Assembly: GCF_030249855.1 (NCBI RefSeq)
Contig: NZ_JANURN010000001.1
Coordinates: 62,001 to 126,000, forward strand
Source: Helicobacter_B zhangjianzhongii
GTDB taxonomy: Bacteria; Campylobacterota; Campylobacteria; Campylobacterales; Helicobacteraceae
DNA: 64,000 bases
Reading direction: 5' to 3'
In this document: positions 34,556 through 43,477 of the stretch, piece by piece
Layout: every line of letters starts with the position of its first letter
How positions within the stretch are numbered: position 1 is the stretch's first letter
Translations under genes and position numbers: made by a program
Notes under the pieces: model-generated
Database searches by the model: none
Seen by the model: the letters and a program-made list of their open reading frames with translations, nothing else
What the model was told of the DNA's origin: nothing

Positions 34556-34795
34556 TTAAAACACTAGCATTTCGCGCTTGATTTTATTAAGCTTATCAAT
34601 TTGCTCCTTTAGTGCATCAACTTGCTCGTTGATCTGCTCTAGCACCGCCATTTTTAGCTCTTCTGGCATATCCATAGAGCCGCGTTTGATCATTATGTAA
34701 TCCACAAAGCTAATCTTCCCCATACCAAGTAGGATTTGGATTTCATCGCGGATTTCTTCGATTTTAATGATTATTTCATTGATTTTTTCAAACAT
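34556..34795 (-). CDS. Small coiled-coil protein, conserved in Helicobacter
   Basis: A 79-residue, highly charged helical protein (FEKINEIIIKIEEIRDEI.., EQVDALKEQIDKLNKIKREM) predicted to form a coiled coil. It lies nine bases downstream of kdsD in the same direction. Function unknown. Confidence 0.6.
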   Translation of the reverse strand: MFEKINEIIIKIEEIRDEIQILLGMGKISFVDYIMIKRGSMDMPEELKMAVLEQINEQVDALKEQIDKLNKIKREMLVF

Positions 34796-34804
34796 TTTTG
34801 CTCC

Positions 34805-35821
34805 TTATGATGTGATACCCTCGCTAAGAAGAGTGTGGATATGCAAAACCCCTAGAATCCACTTTTTATCATCTGTGATGACAAGCAGCTGGATTTTGTT
34901 TGCTTCTATGATTTTTAGGGCTTCTTTGGCTAGGAGATTGGGATTCTGGCAGGTTTTTGGATTTGGCGTGGCATAGGTGATCGCTCTAGCGTTGATGTCA
35001 AAATCATCTCTCATCATAGCCCGTCGCAAATCTCCATCACTTAGCACTGCTATAAGCGTGTTGTCTTCGGCGATGAGTGCGCTTCCAAGCCGTTTTTGTG
35101 TCATTGTGATGATGGCATCTTTTAGCGGTGTTTGTGGGGAGATTATGGGGAGATTGTCTCTCTGCATAAGATCGGCGATTTTGACAAAGAGTTCTTTCCC
35201 CAAGCTTCCGCCCGGATGTAACGCGCCGAAGTCGTATTTGCTAAAATTCCTTGCTTGTATGAGACAGGCTGCTAGCGCATCGCCCATAGCTAGGGTAAGA
35301 GTGGTGGAGCTCATCGGGGCAGCTTGTATGGGGCAGGCTTCTTGCTCTATGGCAATGGGTAAGAAATAATCCCCAAGCCTGCTTAGTGCAGAATCTGGGG
35401 CTTTACTCATTGTGATAATACCGCTTGCAAGGCGTTTGAAATGCGGCATAATCGCTAAAATCTCACTACTCTCTCCGCTATAACTTATCGCTAGGATTAT
35501 GTCATTTGCTCCTATCATTCCAAGATCGCCGTGCAGAGCTTCGGTGGGGTGGAGAAAGAAGCTTGGCGTGCCTGTGCTAGCAAGTGTAGCGGCGATTTTG
35601 CTGCCGATATGCCCACTCTTCCCCACGCCGCAGACGATGAGCTTGCCGCCTTTATCCGTGGCTTTGATGATGGATTCTATAATTGAGTCCCAAGCAATTT
35701 GCGCACATCGCTCGGCTGTGTTTTGCAGCTCTTTTGCTTCTAGGAGTAGGACTTCGCGTGCGATTTGTGTGTATTTTGTAGAATCCAGTTTTGATCCTGC
35801 TTGCTTTTGTGCGTGGCTCAT
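34805..35821 (-). CDS. kdsD: Arabinose-5-phosphate isomerase KdsD/KpsF
   Basis: A 338-residue enzyme making D-arabinose 5-phosphate for Kdo and thus the inner core of lipopolysaccharide. The N-terminal SIS domain has CGVGKSGHIGSKIAATLASTG and HPTEALHGDLGMI. Two CBS domains fill the C-terminal third. Order with rnj and ksgA is as in H. pylori. The short C-terminal KKWILG stretch coincides with a GATTCTAG-type repeat sequence in the DNA. Confidence 0.92.
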   Translation of the reverse strand: MSHAQKQAGSKLDSTKYTQIAREVLLLEAKELQNTAERCAQIAWDSIIESIIKATDKGGKLIVCGVGKSGHIGSKIAATLASTGTPSFFLHPTEALHGDLGMIGANDIILAISYSGESSEILAIMPHFKRLASGIITMSKAPDSALSRLGDYFLPIAIEQEACPIQAAPMSSTTLTLAMGDALAACLIQARNFSKYDFGALHPGGSLGKELFVKIADLMQRDNLPIISPQTPLKDAIITMTQKRLGSALIAEDNTLIAVLSDGDLRRAMMRDDFDINARAITYATPNPKTCQNPNLLAKEALKIIEANKIQLLVITDDKKWILGVLHIHTLLSEGITS

Positions 35822-35831
35822 CGCGTGGCTC

Positions 35832-37820
35832 TTATGCGGTAAAGATATGGAGCATAATCGCAGGGTATTTTTTGAGCTTTTTAAAGAGCAGCTTTCTTGT
35901 GAGATTTCGTATCTCCCCTTCTAACAGCTTTTTGTTATTAAGCACTTCTGGCTTTATTGTGCGGATAGACATTTCAAGTGCGCCTTGCAGCTCTTTTTGC
36001 AGCTCTTTTTGCTCTTTTTCATTGGCTATGCCTATCATCTCTATTTCTAGGGAGCGGATTTTCTGCTCGCTTTGTGTGATGAAAGCGACCATACTCACAA
36101 GCCCAGCGTCTGCTAGATCTTGGCGATCTTTAATCGTGCTAGAATCCACTTCTTTGCACGCTTGATTATCGATGAAAACTTTGCCTGATTTGACATTGCC
36201 GACTTTGCGCATATAGCTTGGATTGACTTCGATTTGATCGCCATCTTCCATAAGCAAGATATTTTTCTCTAGCACACCGCATTTAATGGCAGTATCTTTG
36301 TGCTTGGCGACATGGTTATACTCTCCGTGAACCGGGAGAAAAAATTTGGGCTTGATGAGTCGCAGCATAAGCTTTTGCTCCTCTTGGGCGGCGTGTCCGC
36401 TTACATGGATTTCGCTAAAGTCTTGGTAGGCTACACTTGCCCCTGCTTTCATCAAGAAATTTAGCACGGCTGATACAGAGCCTTCATTGCCCGGGATTGC
36501 TTTGGCAGAGAGTATGATGAGATCGCTAGATTTGATTTTGACATGTCTGTGCTCATCTGTCGCCATACGATAGAGCGCGCTCATTGTCTCTCCTTGTGAG
36601 CCTGTGGTAACGATTAAGATCTCATTTTCAGGGTATTTTTCTACTTCGTGTGCTTCGATGAAAATGGAGTTTGGTAAATCGATATAGCCAAGCTCTCGTG
36701 CTATGTCGATGTTTTTTTCCATCGAGCGACCGATCACACAGACTTTGCGCCCATATTTGATCCCATAGGTGATCGCTTGATACACGCGGTGGATATTGGA
36801 GCTAAAAGTGCTCATTATCACGCGTCCTTGCGCACTTTTGAAAAGTGAGTCAAATGTCGGTCCAACGACTGCTTCACTCTGCGTGCAGCCGCTTTTGTGC
36901 GAGTTTGTAGAATCACTAAGCAGCAGCATAACGCCCTGCTCTCCATAATGCGCTAGGCGGTGCAAATCGGTGGGGAGATTGTCAATGGGAGTGTGATCGA
37001 TTTTGAAATCGCCCGTGTGGAAGATAATGCCTGCTTCTGTTTTAATTGCAAGCGCGGAAGAGTCGATGATAGAGTGTGTGATATGTATCCACTCTATTTC
37101 AAATTCCCCGATTTGCACAGGCTCACGCTTTTGAATGACCTTTAGCATAGGGCGGAATTTCTTTAGTCCGTGTTCGTCAAATTTCGCCCCTATCATTCCA
37201 AGTGCTAGAGGGGTGCCATAGAGAGGGAACTGCAACTCTTTGAAAAGATATGGCACTGCGCCGATGTGATCTTCGTGTGCGTGGGTGATGATAATACCTG
37301 CGATTTTGTCCTTTATGGTGTGGAGATAAGTAAAATCTGGGATCAAAATATCCACGCCGTGCATATTTTCTTCTGGGAAGCTCATACCTACATCGATAAT
37401 GATGGCAGATTTTTCTGTCTCCATTACCATCATATTGCCGCCGATTTCTCCTAGCCCACCAAGCGGCGTGATACGCACGCTGGCTTTTGTGTTGAGATTG
37501 AGCTTGTTGTGAGGGTTTAGGCTGTTTTTTTGGATTCTAGTGTTTGTCTCTACACCTTTTTTCAAATCCTTGTGGAATGCCAGATTCCCCCGCTCGCTCG
37601 CTCCTTGCACTTCTCTTGCTCCGCCTTGGTTCTCTTGGCGGTTGCGATTGGGCCACTGGCGTCTTTGCGGCTCGCCTTGGTTTTTTTGGTGAGATTGCGG
37701 CTCGCGATTGTGCGGCTCTCTGTTTTGATCCCTTTTAAAGCGATTGTTGAAAAACCGCCTTTTTGGCTGGGTGCTATCTTGTGTGTTGTGTGGATTTGGT
37801 TTGTTGTTTGGCTCATTCAT
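35832..37820 (-). CDS. rnj: Ribonuclease J
   Basis: A 662-residue metallo-beta-lactamase-fold ribonuclease, the main mRNA decay enzyme in Helicobacter. The metal-binding motif HAHEDHIGAVP is followed by the beta-CASP region (TGSQGETMSALYR) and HVSGHAAQEEQ. The first 130 residues are rich in Asn, Gln and Arg (NKPNPHNTQDSTQPKRRF), the disordered extension typical of Helicobacter RNase J. ATG 37820 overlaps the ksgA stop by four bases. Confidence 0.94.
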   Translation of the reverse strand: MNEPNNKPNPHNTQDSTQPKRRFFNNRFKRDQNREPHNREPQSHQKNQGEPQRRQWPNRNRQENQGGAREVQGASERGNLAFHKDLKKGVETNTRIQKNSLNPHNKLNLNTKASVRITPLGGLGEIGGNMMVMETEKSAIIIDVGMSFPEENMHGVDILIPDFTYLHTIKDKIAGIIITHAHEDHIGAVPYLFKELQFPLYGTPLALGMIGAKFDEHGLKKFRPMLKVIQKREPVQIGEFEIEWIHITHSIIDSSALAIKTEAGIIFHTGDFKIDHTPIDNLPTDLHRLAHYGEQGVMLLLSDSTNSHKSGCTQSEAVVGPTFDSLFKSAQGRVIMSTFSSNIHRVYQAITYGIKYGRKVCVIGRSMEKNIDIARELGYIDLPNSIFIEAHEVEKYPENEILIVTTGSQGETMSALYRMATDEHRHVKIKSSDLIILSAKAIPGNEGSVSAVLNFLMKAGASVAYQDFSEIHVSGHAAQEEQKLMLRLIKPKFFLPVHGEYNHVAKHKDTAIKCGVLEKNILLMEDGDQIEVNPSYMRKVGNVKSGKVFIDNQACKEVDSSTIKDRQDLADAGLVSMVAFITQSEQKIRSLEIEMIGIANEKEQKELQKELQGALEMSIRTIKPEVLNNKKLLEGEIRNLTRKLLFKKLKKYPAIMLHIFTA

Positions 37821-38710
37821 AGGTGGTCCTTTAGTGTGTTGTAGATGTGGTGATACTTTTGTGTGCTGATTTGATGAGGTCTTGCGCTTTGCTCAATGGA
37901 TTCTTGTGCGAAGATTTTATCTAGTAGATTCTCCTGCTCATATTGTTTAAAAAATGGCAAGAGATTATTAAATAGCTTTTTTCTCGGGGAGCTAAATGCC
38001 ATTTTTAACATAGATTCAAAGCCGCTTTCAATGTGGGTAAAGTTTGTAGATTTTTTATGTCTAAATACTGATGAAGTTACTTTAGGCATAGGATCAAAGC
38101 TCTCTTTACTCACATCAAAAAGCAGTGCCATTTCTCCTGCGCTTTGTGCAATCACACTTAGCGCACAAAAATCACTTGATAAGGTATCTGCGCAGAATTT
38201 CAAGGCGACCTCTTTTTGTGTCATCACTACAAAGCCCTCACACAATGGATCGTGCAAGAGATTTAGCACGATGCGAGTGGCGATATTATAAGGGAGATTA
38301 GAGACAAGGATATAAGGCTCATTAGCAAGCCATCCTTTTTTGGATTCTACTCTACTATTGCTATCATCACTCATTGTGTGTAAAGCTTGTTTCGCATCTG
38401 TTTTCTTCGGTAGATTGAGATTAGAATCTATACCAAGAGATATAGATAGCACATCACAATTCACTAGAGAAAAAGTGTTAGCAAAACTGCGTGATGAAAA
38501 TTTCTGCAAAACAAAAGAACACAGATCGGCATCAATCTCATAAGTCGTAAGACTTGCAATAGATAAAAGCCGCTCTGATAAATCACCCAAGCCAACACCG
38601 ATTTCTATAAGTTTTTGATCTTGTAGTAGCTCGGCACTCACTTGGACAATTTGATCAAGGATAAAAGGATCTTTTAAAAAATTTTGCCCAAAACGCTTTT
38701 TCGCTCGCAT
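37817..38710 (-). CDS. ksgA: 16S rRNA dimethyladenosine transferase KsgA/RsmA
   Basis: A 297-residue SAM-dependent methyltransferase modifying two adenines near the 3' end of 16S rRNA. Motifs are RFGQNFLKDPFILDQIV, IEIGVGLGDLSE and the catalytic SNLPYNIATRIV. A low-homology insertion near residues 105-125 (KKTDAKQALHTMSDDSNSR) adds length to the usual 270 or so. ATG 38710 is preferred over an upstream in-frame start. Confidence 0.92.
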   Translation of the reverse strand: MRAKKRFGQNFLKDPFILDQIVQVSAELLQDQKLIEIGVGLGDLSERLLSIASLTTYEIDADLCSFVLQKFSSRSFANTFSLVNCDVLSISLGIDSNLNLPKKTDAKQALHTMSDDSNSRVESKKGWLANEPYILVSNLPYNIATRIVLNLLHDPLCEGFVVMTQKEVALKFCADTLSSDFCALSVIAQSAGEMALLFDVSKESFDPMPKVTSSVFRHKKSTNFTHIESGFESMLKMAFSSPRKKLFNNLLPFFKQYEQENLLDKIFAQESIEQSARPHQISTQKYHHIYNTLKDHL

Positions 38711-38860
38711 ACCCCGCTCGCAATAAACATACAATCAATGCAGCCCATTGTATCGAGTTTTTATTAACTTATGTAAGAACTTATGTGGATTTATGAAAAT
38801 TTTTATATCTCTTTTATATACTTGCCATTTTATTATCGCCTTGTTGCAAAGGAGTGTGAG

Positions 38861-39625
38861 ATGGCAAATCATCTTGCAAAGAGAATTATTCCCTGTCTGG
38901 ATATAAAAGATGGGCAAGTGGTGAAAGGGGTGAATTTCATCGGCTTACAAAATATCGGCGACCCTGTTTCACTAGCAAGATTCTACAATGACTCTTTAGC
39001 CGATGAGCTTGTGATCTTAGACATTACAGCATCATTTGAGCATCGTCAAATTATCGTTGAGCTTATTCGTGAAATTGCTAAAGAAGTGTATATACCTTTG
39101 ACAATAGGGGGTGGGGTTAAAACTTTGAATGATATGTATATGCTTTTGGATTCTGGAGCGGATAAAATTAGTATCAATTCTGCTGCAATTGCTGATCCAA
39201 GCTTGATTGAACAAGCGGCGAAAAGATTTGGCTCACAATGTGTAGTTGTGGCGATTGATGTGCGTTTGAGTGATTTGGGATATGAAGTGTATGTCAAGGG
39301 AGGGAGAGAGCGCACGGGGATATTGCTTGATGAGTGGGTAAAGGTTTGTGAAGAAAAAGGTGCTGGAGAATTTCTACTAACAAGTATGGATACGGATGGC
39401 ACGAAAAATGGCTATGATATAGGTGCGTTGCAGATGATGAGAAGATCTACAAGCTTGCCTATAATCGCTTCTGGTGGGGCAGGTAAAGTGGAGCATTTGG
39501 AAGAGATTTTTTCTCTTGATGTGGCAGATGCGGCATTGGCAGCGAGTATTTTTCATAATAATGAAATCAGTATCATAGATGTCAAACACTATCTTGATGA
39601 TCGTGGTATATCGGTGCGCTTGTAG
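38861..39625 (+). CDS. hisF: Imidazole glycerol phosphate synthase subunit HisF
   Basis: A 254-residue (beta/alpha)8 cyclase of histidine biosynthesis. Catalytic aspartates are in CLDIKDGQVVKG and AIDVRL; phosphate-binding motifs are LTIGGGVKTL and IASGGAGKVEH. ATG 38861 follows AAAGGAG. The partner HisH is not in the window. H. pylori lacks this pathway. Confidence 0.94.
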   Translation: MANHLAKRIIPCLDIKDGQVVKGVNFIGLQNIGDPVSLARFYNDSLADELVILDITASFEHRQIIVELIREIAKEVYIPLTIGGGVKTLNDMYMLLDSGADKISINSAAIADPSLIEQAAKRFGSQCVVVAIDVRLSDLGYEVYVKGGRERTGILLDEWVKVCEEKGAGEFLLTSMDTDGTKNGYDIGALQMMRRSTSLPIIASGGAGKVEHLEEIFSLDVADAALAASIFHNNEISIIDVKHYLDDRGISVRL

Positions 39626-39646
39626 GCAACATTGTAGGAAAGCTCG

Positions 39647-40204
39647 ATGATAGTGTGTGCTGGTAGGAATGAAATCATTGCTTATGCTACGCCTATTGGT
39701 GTGGGATTGGTGGAGGCAAGTATGGGGCTTATGAGAATCTGCTTGCAAGAGTATATAGAGAGTTTAGTATTTGTCGGCTCTGCGGGGTCGTATTCTTATG
39801 AGCTACCATTGTTGTCTTTATGTATAAGCACTCGTGCCACACAGATAGAATCCAGTTTTGTCTCTGGGGATAGTTATACGCCGCTAGATAATTGTATAGA
39901 AAACAATGTTTCACAAGAAACATTTAGGGCAAAATATCGCTACTTGCGCGATGTCGTGGTAAATTCTTCTAACTATATTACGACAGATTCTAGGATTTGT
40001 GCTGCGATGTGTGGAGCTGGCATTATGCTAGAAAATATGGAATTTTTCGCGATTTTGCGTGTGGCACAGGAGTTTAATATCCCCGCTTATGGGGTATTTT
40101 GTATCACAAACTATTGCGATGCAAATGCACAAAAGGATTTTATGGCTAATCACACCTTGGCTAAAAAAGCGTTAGAAAACTTCTTACAAGTGCAAAAATT
40201 ATGA
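39647..40204 (+). CDS. Nucleoside phosphorylase/nucleosidase-like protein
   Basis: A 185-residue protein resembling the PNP/UDP phosphorylase superfamily: VFVGSAGSYS near the start, then CGAGIMLENMEFFAILRVAQEFNIPAYGVFCITNY, which holds the ENMEFFA purine-site signature (MTA/SAH nucleosidases have EME or similar). Shorter than MtnN. It starts 21 bases after hisF. The substrate is unknown; nucleoside salvage is the family role. A parS-like 16-mer lies inside it. Confidence 0.6.
   Translation: MIVCAGRNEIIAYATPIGVGLVEASMGLMRICLQEYIESLVFVGSAGSYSYELPLLSLCISTRATQIESSFVSGDSYTPLDNCIENNVSQETFRAKYRYLRDVVVNSSNYITTDSRICAAMCGAGIMLENMEFFAILRVAQEFNIPAYGVFCITNYCDANAQKDFMANHTLAKKALENFLQVQKL
39907..39922. other. 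parS-like 16-mer, site 1
   Basis: TGTTTCACAAGAAACA matches the bacterial parS consensus TGTTTCACGTGAAACA at 14 of 16 positions. It lies about 12 kb from dnaA. Confidence 0.45.
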
Positions 40205-40223
40205 ATATAGCAGGAGTATAAAA

Positions 40224-41351
40224 GTGGATTCTAGTGTGTTGAAGCTCGATACATCAAAACAAAATATTTACAGCCTTTCACTTACGGAGCTGCAAGAAGT
40301 TTGCAAGAAACCTTATCAGGCAAAGCAAATATATCATTGGCTTTATGTTCGTTATGAAAAGGACTTTGCTAAGATGAGTAATCTTCCCAAAGATTTTAGA
40401 GAGAGATTGCAGCTAGAATATAGTGCGCAAAATTTAGAGCTACTTACGCAAGAAGTGAGCCAAGATGGCACGAGAAAATATCTTTTCCAAACTCGAGATA
40501 ACCATACCTTTGAGAGTGTGTGCATAAAAATGCGCGATAAAAAGCTCGATGAAAATAGCAAGATTATCGAGGGGGAGAAATACACATTTTGTATCTCTAG
40601 TCAAATCGGCTGTAAGGTGGGCTGTGCTTTTTGCTCCACAGCAAAGGGCGGATTTGTGCGAGATTTGACAAGTGGGGAGATAGTCGAGCAGGTGCTAAAT
40701 CTTAAAAAGTATAATAATCTCGCCCCAGAAAAGCGTGTGAATATCGTCTATATGGGTATGGGCGAGCCACTAAATAATTTTGATAATCTCATACACGCGA
40801 TCAAAATTCTCTCTACACTTGATGGTCTCTCTATCTCGCCAAAGCGACAGACAATCTCTACGAGCGGCATTAGCCCTAGAATCCACGATCTAGGCAAGCA
40901 GAATCTAGGCGTCCAGCTTGCCATATCGCTCCACGCCGTAGATGATACTCTGCGCTCAAAGCTTATTCCTATGAATAAAACTTACAATATCCAAAGTGTC
41001 ATTGATGCGGTGCGTGCCTTTCCTATCGATACACGCAAGCGTGTGATGTTTGAATATCTCGTGATAAAAGATGTGAATGATGACATCGCAAGCGCGAAAA
41101 AGCTATTAAAACTTCTTAATGGGATAAAGGCTAAGGTGAATTTGATTTTGTTTAATCCACATAGTGGGACGAAATTCCAGCGACCAGAAGAGAGCAAGGT
41201 TAGAGTCTTTGCCGATTTTCTTACAAACAAGGGATTGCTCACTACGATACGAGAATCCAAAGGCATTGATATTTCTGCTGCGTGCGGACAGCTACGAGAA
41301 AAGACAAGGTCAAGGCAGGGACAAGGGCAGAATGTTTCATATGAAACATAA
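40224..41351 (+). CDS. rlmN: 23S rRNA/tRNA adenine C2-methyltransferase RlmN
   Basis: A 375-residue radical-SAM enzyme methylating A2503 of 23S rRNA and A37 of some tRNAs. The cluster motif is CKVGCAFC near residue 128. MGMGEPLNN and SLHAVDD follow. The catalytic cysteine is in SAACGQLR near the C-terminus. It starts at GTG 40224 after AGGAG. The start codon is the first codon of a GTGGATTCTAG repeat half, so the protein begins VDSSV. The 3' end contains a perfect 18-bp palindrome. Confidence 0.94.
   Translation: MDSSVLKLDTSKQNIYSLSLTELQEVCKKPYQAKQIYHWLYVRYEKDFAKMSNLPKDFRERLQLEYSAQNLELLTQEVSQDGTRKYLFQTRDNHTFESVCIKMRDKKLDENSKIIEGEKYTFCISSQIGCKVGCAFCSTAKGGFVRDLTSGEIVEQVLNLKKYNNLAPEKRVNIVYMGMGEPLNNFDNLIHAIKILSTLDGLSISPKRQTISTSGISPRIHDLGKQNLGVQLAISLHAVDDTLRSKLIPMNKTYNIQSVIDAVRAFPIDTRKRVMFEYLVIKDVNDDIASAKKLLKLLNGIKAKVNLILFNPHSGTKFQRPEESKVRVFADFLTNKGLLTTIRESKGIDISAACGQLREKTRSRQGQGQNVSYET
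41333..41348. other. parS-like 16-mer, site 2
   Basis: TGTTTCATATGAAACA, perfectly palindromic and 14 of 16 matches to the parS consensus, in the last codons of rlmN about 14 kb from dnaA. Confidence 0.5.
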
Positions 41352-41369
41352 ATCATATAAGGAGATACA

Positions 41370-41477
41370 ATGGATTCACTAGAATGGATATTGTTGGTAT
41401 TTTTGGCGATATTTGCTATCGGCAGTATTGTTGGATATATACTATTTATCAAGAATGAAAAGAACAATAAAGAATAG
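41370..41477 (+). CDS. 35-residue single-pass membrane microprotein
   Basis: ATG 41370 stands after AAGGAGATACA, 18 bases downstream of rlmN and 9 bases before queH. It encodes MDSLEWILLVFLAIFAIGSI.., a membrane helix with a short lysine-rich tail (KNEKNNKE). The strong ribosome binding site and tight packing between two genes support it as real. No function is recognised. Confidence 0.65.
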   Translation: MDSLEWILLVFLAIFAIGSIVGYILFIKNEKNNKE

Positions 41478-41486
41478 GAGATAGAA

Positions 41487-42644
41487 ATGCTAGTGCATAT
41501 TTGTTGCTCTGTGGATAGTCATTATTTTTTGAGTGAGTTGAAAAAGGCTTATCCGCAAGAGAGCTTTGTCGGGTTTTTTTACAATCCAAACATCCACCCA
41601 AAAGCCGAACACGATCTTCGCTTAAGTGATGTGCGCAGAAGCTGCGATATGTTAAAAATCCCGCTTATTGAAGGTGATTATGAGCTAGAAAAATGGCTCT
41701 CATCAGTAAAGGGGCAAGAAGATGAGCCAGAAAAAGGGGCTAGATGTAGCACCTGCTTTGATGTGCGTTTAGAGAAAAGTGCGCAGATTGCTAAGGATCT
41801 TGGAGAGCGAGCCTTTACCACTACGCTGCTATCAAGCCCTATGAAAGAGCAGGAGATTCTCTATCAGCAGGGCGATATAATTGCTCAAGGCTATGGCTTA
41901 GATTTTGTCAAAATCAATGTCCGTAAAGATGGTGGTGTGCAGAAGCAAAATGAGCTTGCCAAGCGAGATAATCTCTATCGCCAAAATTATTGCGGCTGTC
42001 AATTTGCATTATCCAAGCAGCGTGTCAAGCAAGATCGATTGAGCTTAGAGATGATGAGCGAGATCGGTGGCAGAGCATTGCCCGGAAGCATAGAAGATCG
42101 ACAAAAGTCTTTTGCTTTAAGAAACACACTAGAATCTAATGATAAAAATTACCTACTCATACAAAGAAAGCAACGCGTGTGGCGACTTCTACAAGGAAGA
42201 GTATTTTATAATGATTGTGTGCCGTATAGTTATATCCTAGTGCATTCAGAATCTAGACATATTAAAAACACCATCATCAATTGGGTAAATGTATCGCTAG
42301 AATTTTTACTAGAGCAAATTACACCAAACCACCATCAATATCTAGCCAATACACTGCAGATCCCAGCACAAAGCGTGCGATTGGGATTTTCTAAAAAAGA
42401 CGATAGCGTGTTTTTGTGTTTGAAAGATTTTGTGATGATGTGTGGTGAGCAGTATCGCAGTGTCCTTGAGCTAGTGTATAATCCTATCGCATACGATGCA
42501 GAGCTTATGATCCGCGCACTACTTTGTGGTAGTGAAAGTGTCAATCCCATTATCATTGTCGATGAAGAAATCCAAAATACAAACATAGATATTAAAGCAG
42601 TTTTTCAAGAAGAGAAGCTCTTTACACCGATACCTTTATCATAA
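41487..42644 (+). CDS. queH: Epoxyqueuosine reductase QueH
   Basis: A 385-residue enzyme for the last step of queuosine synthesis in tRNA. The N-terminal 200 residues have the QueH/DUF208 cysteines: HICCSVDS, GARCSTCFDVRLE and the YCGCQFALSKQR stretch. The C-terminal 180 residues are an extra domain of unknown role that I believe is also present in other Helicobacter QueH proteins. ATG 41487 follows AGGAGATAGAA. Confidence 0.88.
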   Translation: MLVHICCSVDSHYFLSELKKAYPQESFVGFFYNPNIHPKAEHDLRLSDVRRSCDMLKIPLIEGDYELEKWLSSVKGQEDEPEKGARCSTCFDVRLEKSAQIAKDLGERAFTTTLLSSPMKEQEILYQQGDIIAQGYGLDFVKINVRKDGGVQKQNELAKRDNLYRQNYCGCQFALSKQRVKQDRLSLEMMSEIGGRALPGSIEDRQKSFALRNTLESNDKNYLLIQRKQRVWRLLQGRVFYNDCVPYSYILVHSESRHIKNTIINWVNVSLEFLLEQITPNHHQYLANTLQIPAQSVRLGFSKKDDSVFLCLKDFVMMCGEQYRSVLELVYNPIAYDAELMIRALLCGSESVNPIIIVDEEIQNTNIDIKAVFQEEKLFTPIPLS

Positions 42645-42995
42645 AATCTTAATTTACTCTTGAGAGTATAATAGGCATTATTTTATCAGCTCGGGACTTT
42701 GGCTTGAGGGCTATTTATGTGTCAAGTCGTTTGGTAGCTTAGTCAAAATCCACTTCTTTAGCGGCGGCTAATCGTGTTGAACACAGAGAAAAATGAGCGA
42801 GAAAATACTTGCTAGATTCTAGGGTGTGTGGGGTATTTGCTTGAATCTGTTAGCAAGTGTTTAGGCGCGTATCGGTATCAAAAATTAAAGAAAATTTTTG
42901 AAAATATTGTGTATAATCGGCGCGATTTTTGTTGATTTTGCAAGGTTTGCCAAGATCTTATTTCAAGTTTAGTTTTACTTTTATGAGGTTTGCTT
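42645..42995. other. Intergenic region before fabZ, with two promoter-like boxes
   Basis: No coding sequence seen. TATAAT at 42668-42673 and 42912-42917; the second suits fabZ. The first would give a transcript of about 300 bases before fabZ. One GATTCTAGG repeat half at about 42813. Confidence 0.5.
42912..42917 (+). promoter_or_regulatory. TATAAT box for the fabZ-lpxA-clpX-mreBC operon
   Basis: TATAAT in TTGTGTATAATCGG, 79 bases before the fabZ start. Confidence 0.5.
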
Positions 42996-43475
42996 ATGAT
43001 GGATGTCAATCAAATCAAAAAGATTCTACCACATCGTTATCCCTTGTTGCTCGTAGATAGGATTACAGAGCTTGTCTGTAATACCGATGATGTTGCGCCT
43101 AATGGCTACATCAAGGCACACAAAAATGTTACGATCAATGAAGAAATATTTTTAGGGCATTTTCCTAGCAAGCCTGTGTATCCCGGTGTTATGATTATTG
43201 AGGGTATGGCACAAGCTGGCGGTGTGCTGGCATTTGTGAGTATGTTTGGCGATGATCTCAAGGCTGCGGAGAATAAAATCGTATATTTTATGACAATTGA
43301 TAAGGTGAAATTCCGCGTGCCTGTTACACCGGGCGATCGCTTAGAATATCACCTAAGCGTTTTGAAGCACAAAGGCGCGGTGTGGTCGCTTGATGGTAAG
43401 GCATTTGTCGATGGTAAGCTTGTGTGTGAAGCGGAGCTAAAGGCAATGGTCGCAGATAATCAAGAGCAAGGCTAG
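42996..43475 (+). CDS. fabZ: 3-hydroxyacyl-ACP dehydratase FabZ
   Basis: A 159-residue dehydratase of fatty acid elongation. The catalytic histidine is in GHFPSKPVYPGV and the glutamate in IIEGMAQAGG. LPHRYPLLLVDR is the family N-terminus. Starts at ATG 42996 or 42999. It leads the operon fabZ-lpxA-clpX-mreB-mreC. Confidence 0.95.
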   Translation: MMDVNQIKKILPHRYPLLLVDRITELVCNTDDVAPNGYIKAHKNVTINEEIFLGHFPSKPVYPGVMIIEGMAQAGGVLAFVSMFGDDLKAAENKIVYFMTIDKVKFRVPVTPGDRLEYHLSVLKHKGAVWSLDGKAFVDGKLVCEAELKAMVADNQEQG

Positions 43476-43477
43476 GA

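Noticed and set aside
42670..42900. 6S RNA or SRP RNA gene
   Set aside because: None of the conserved sequence blocks of these RNAs could be found; left as an unexplained region.
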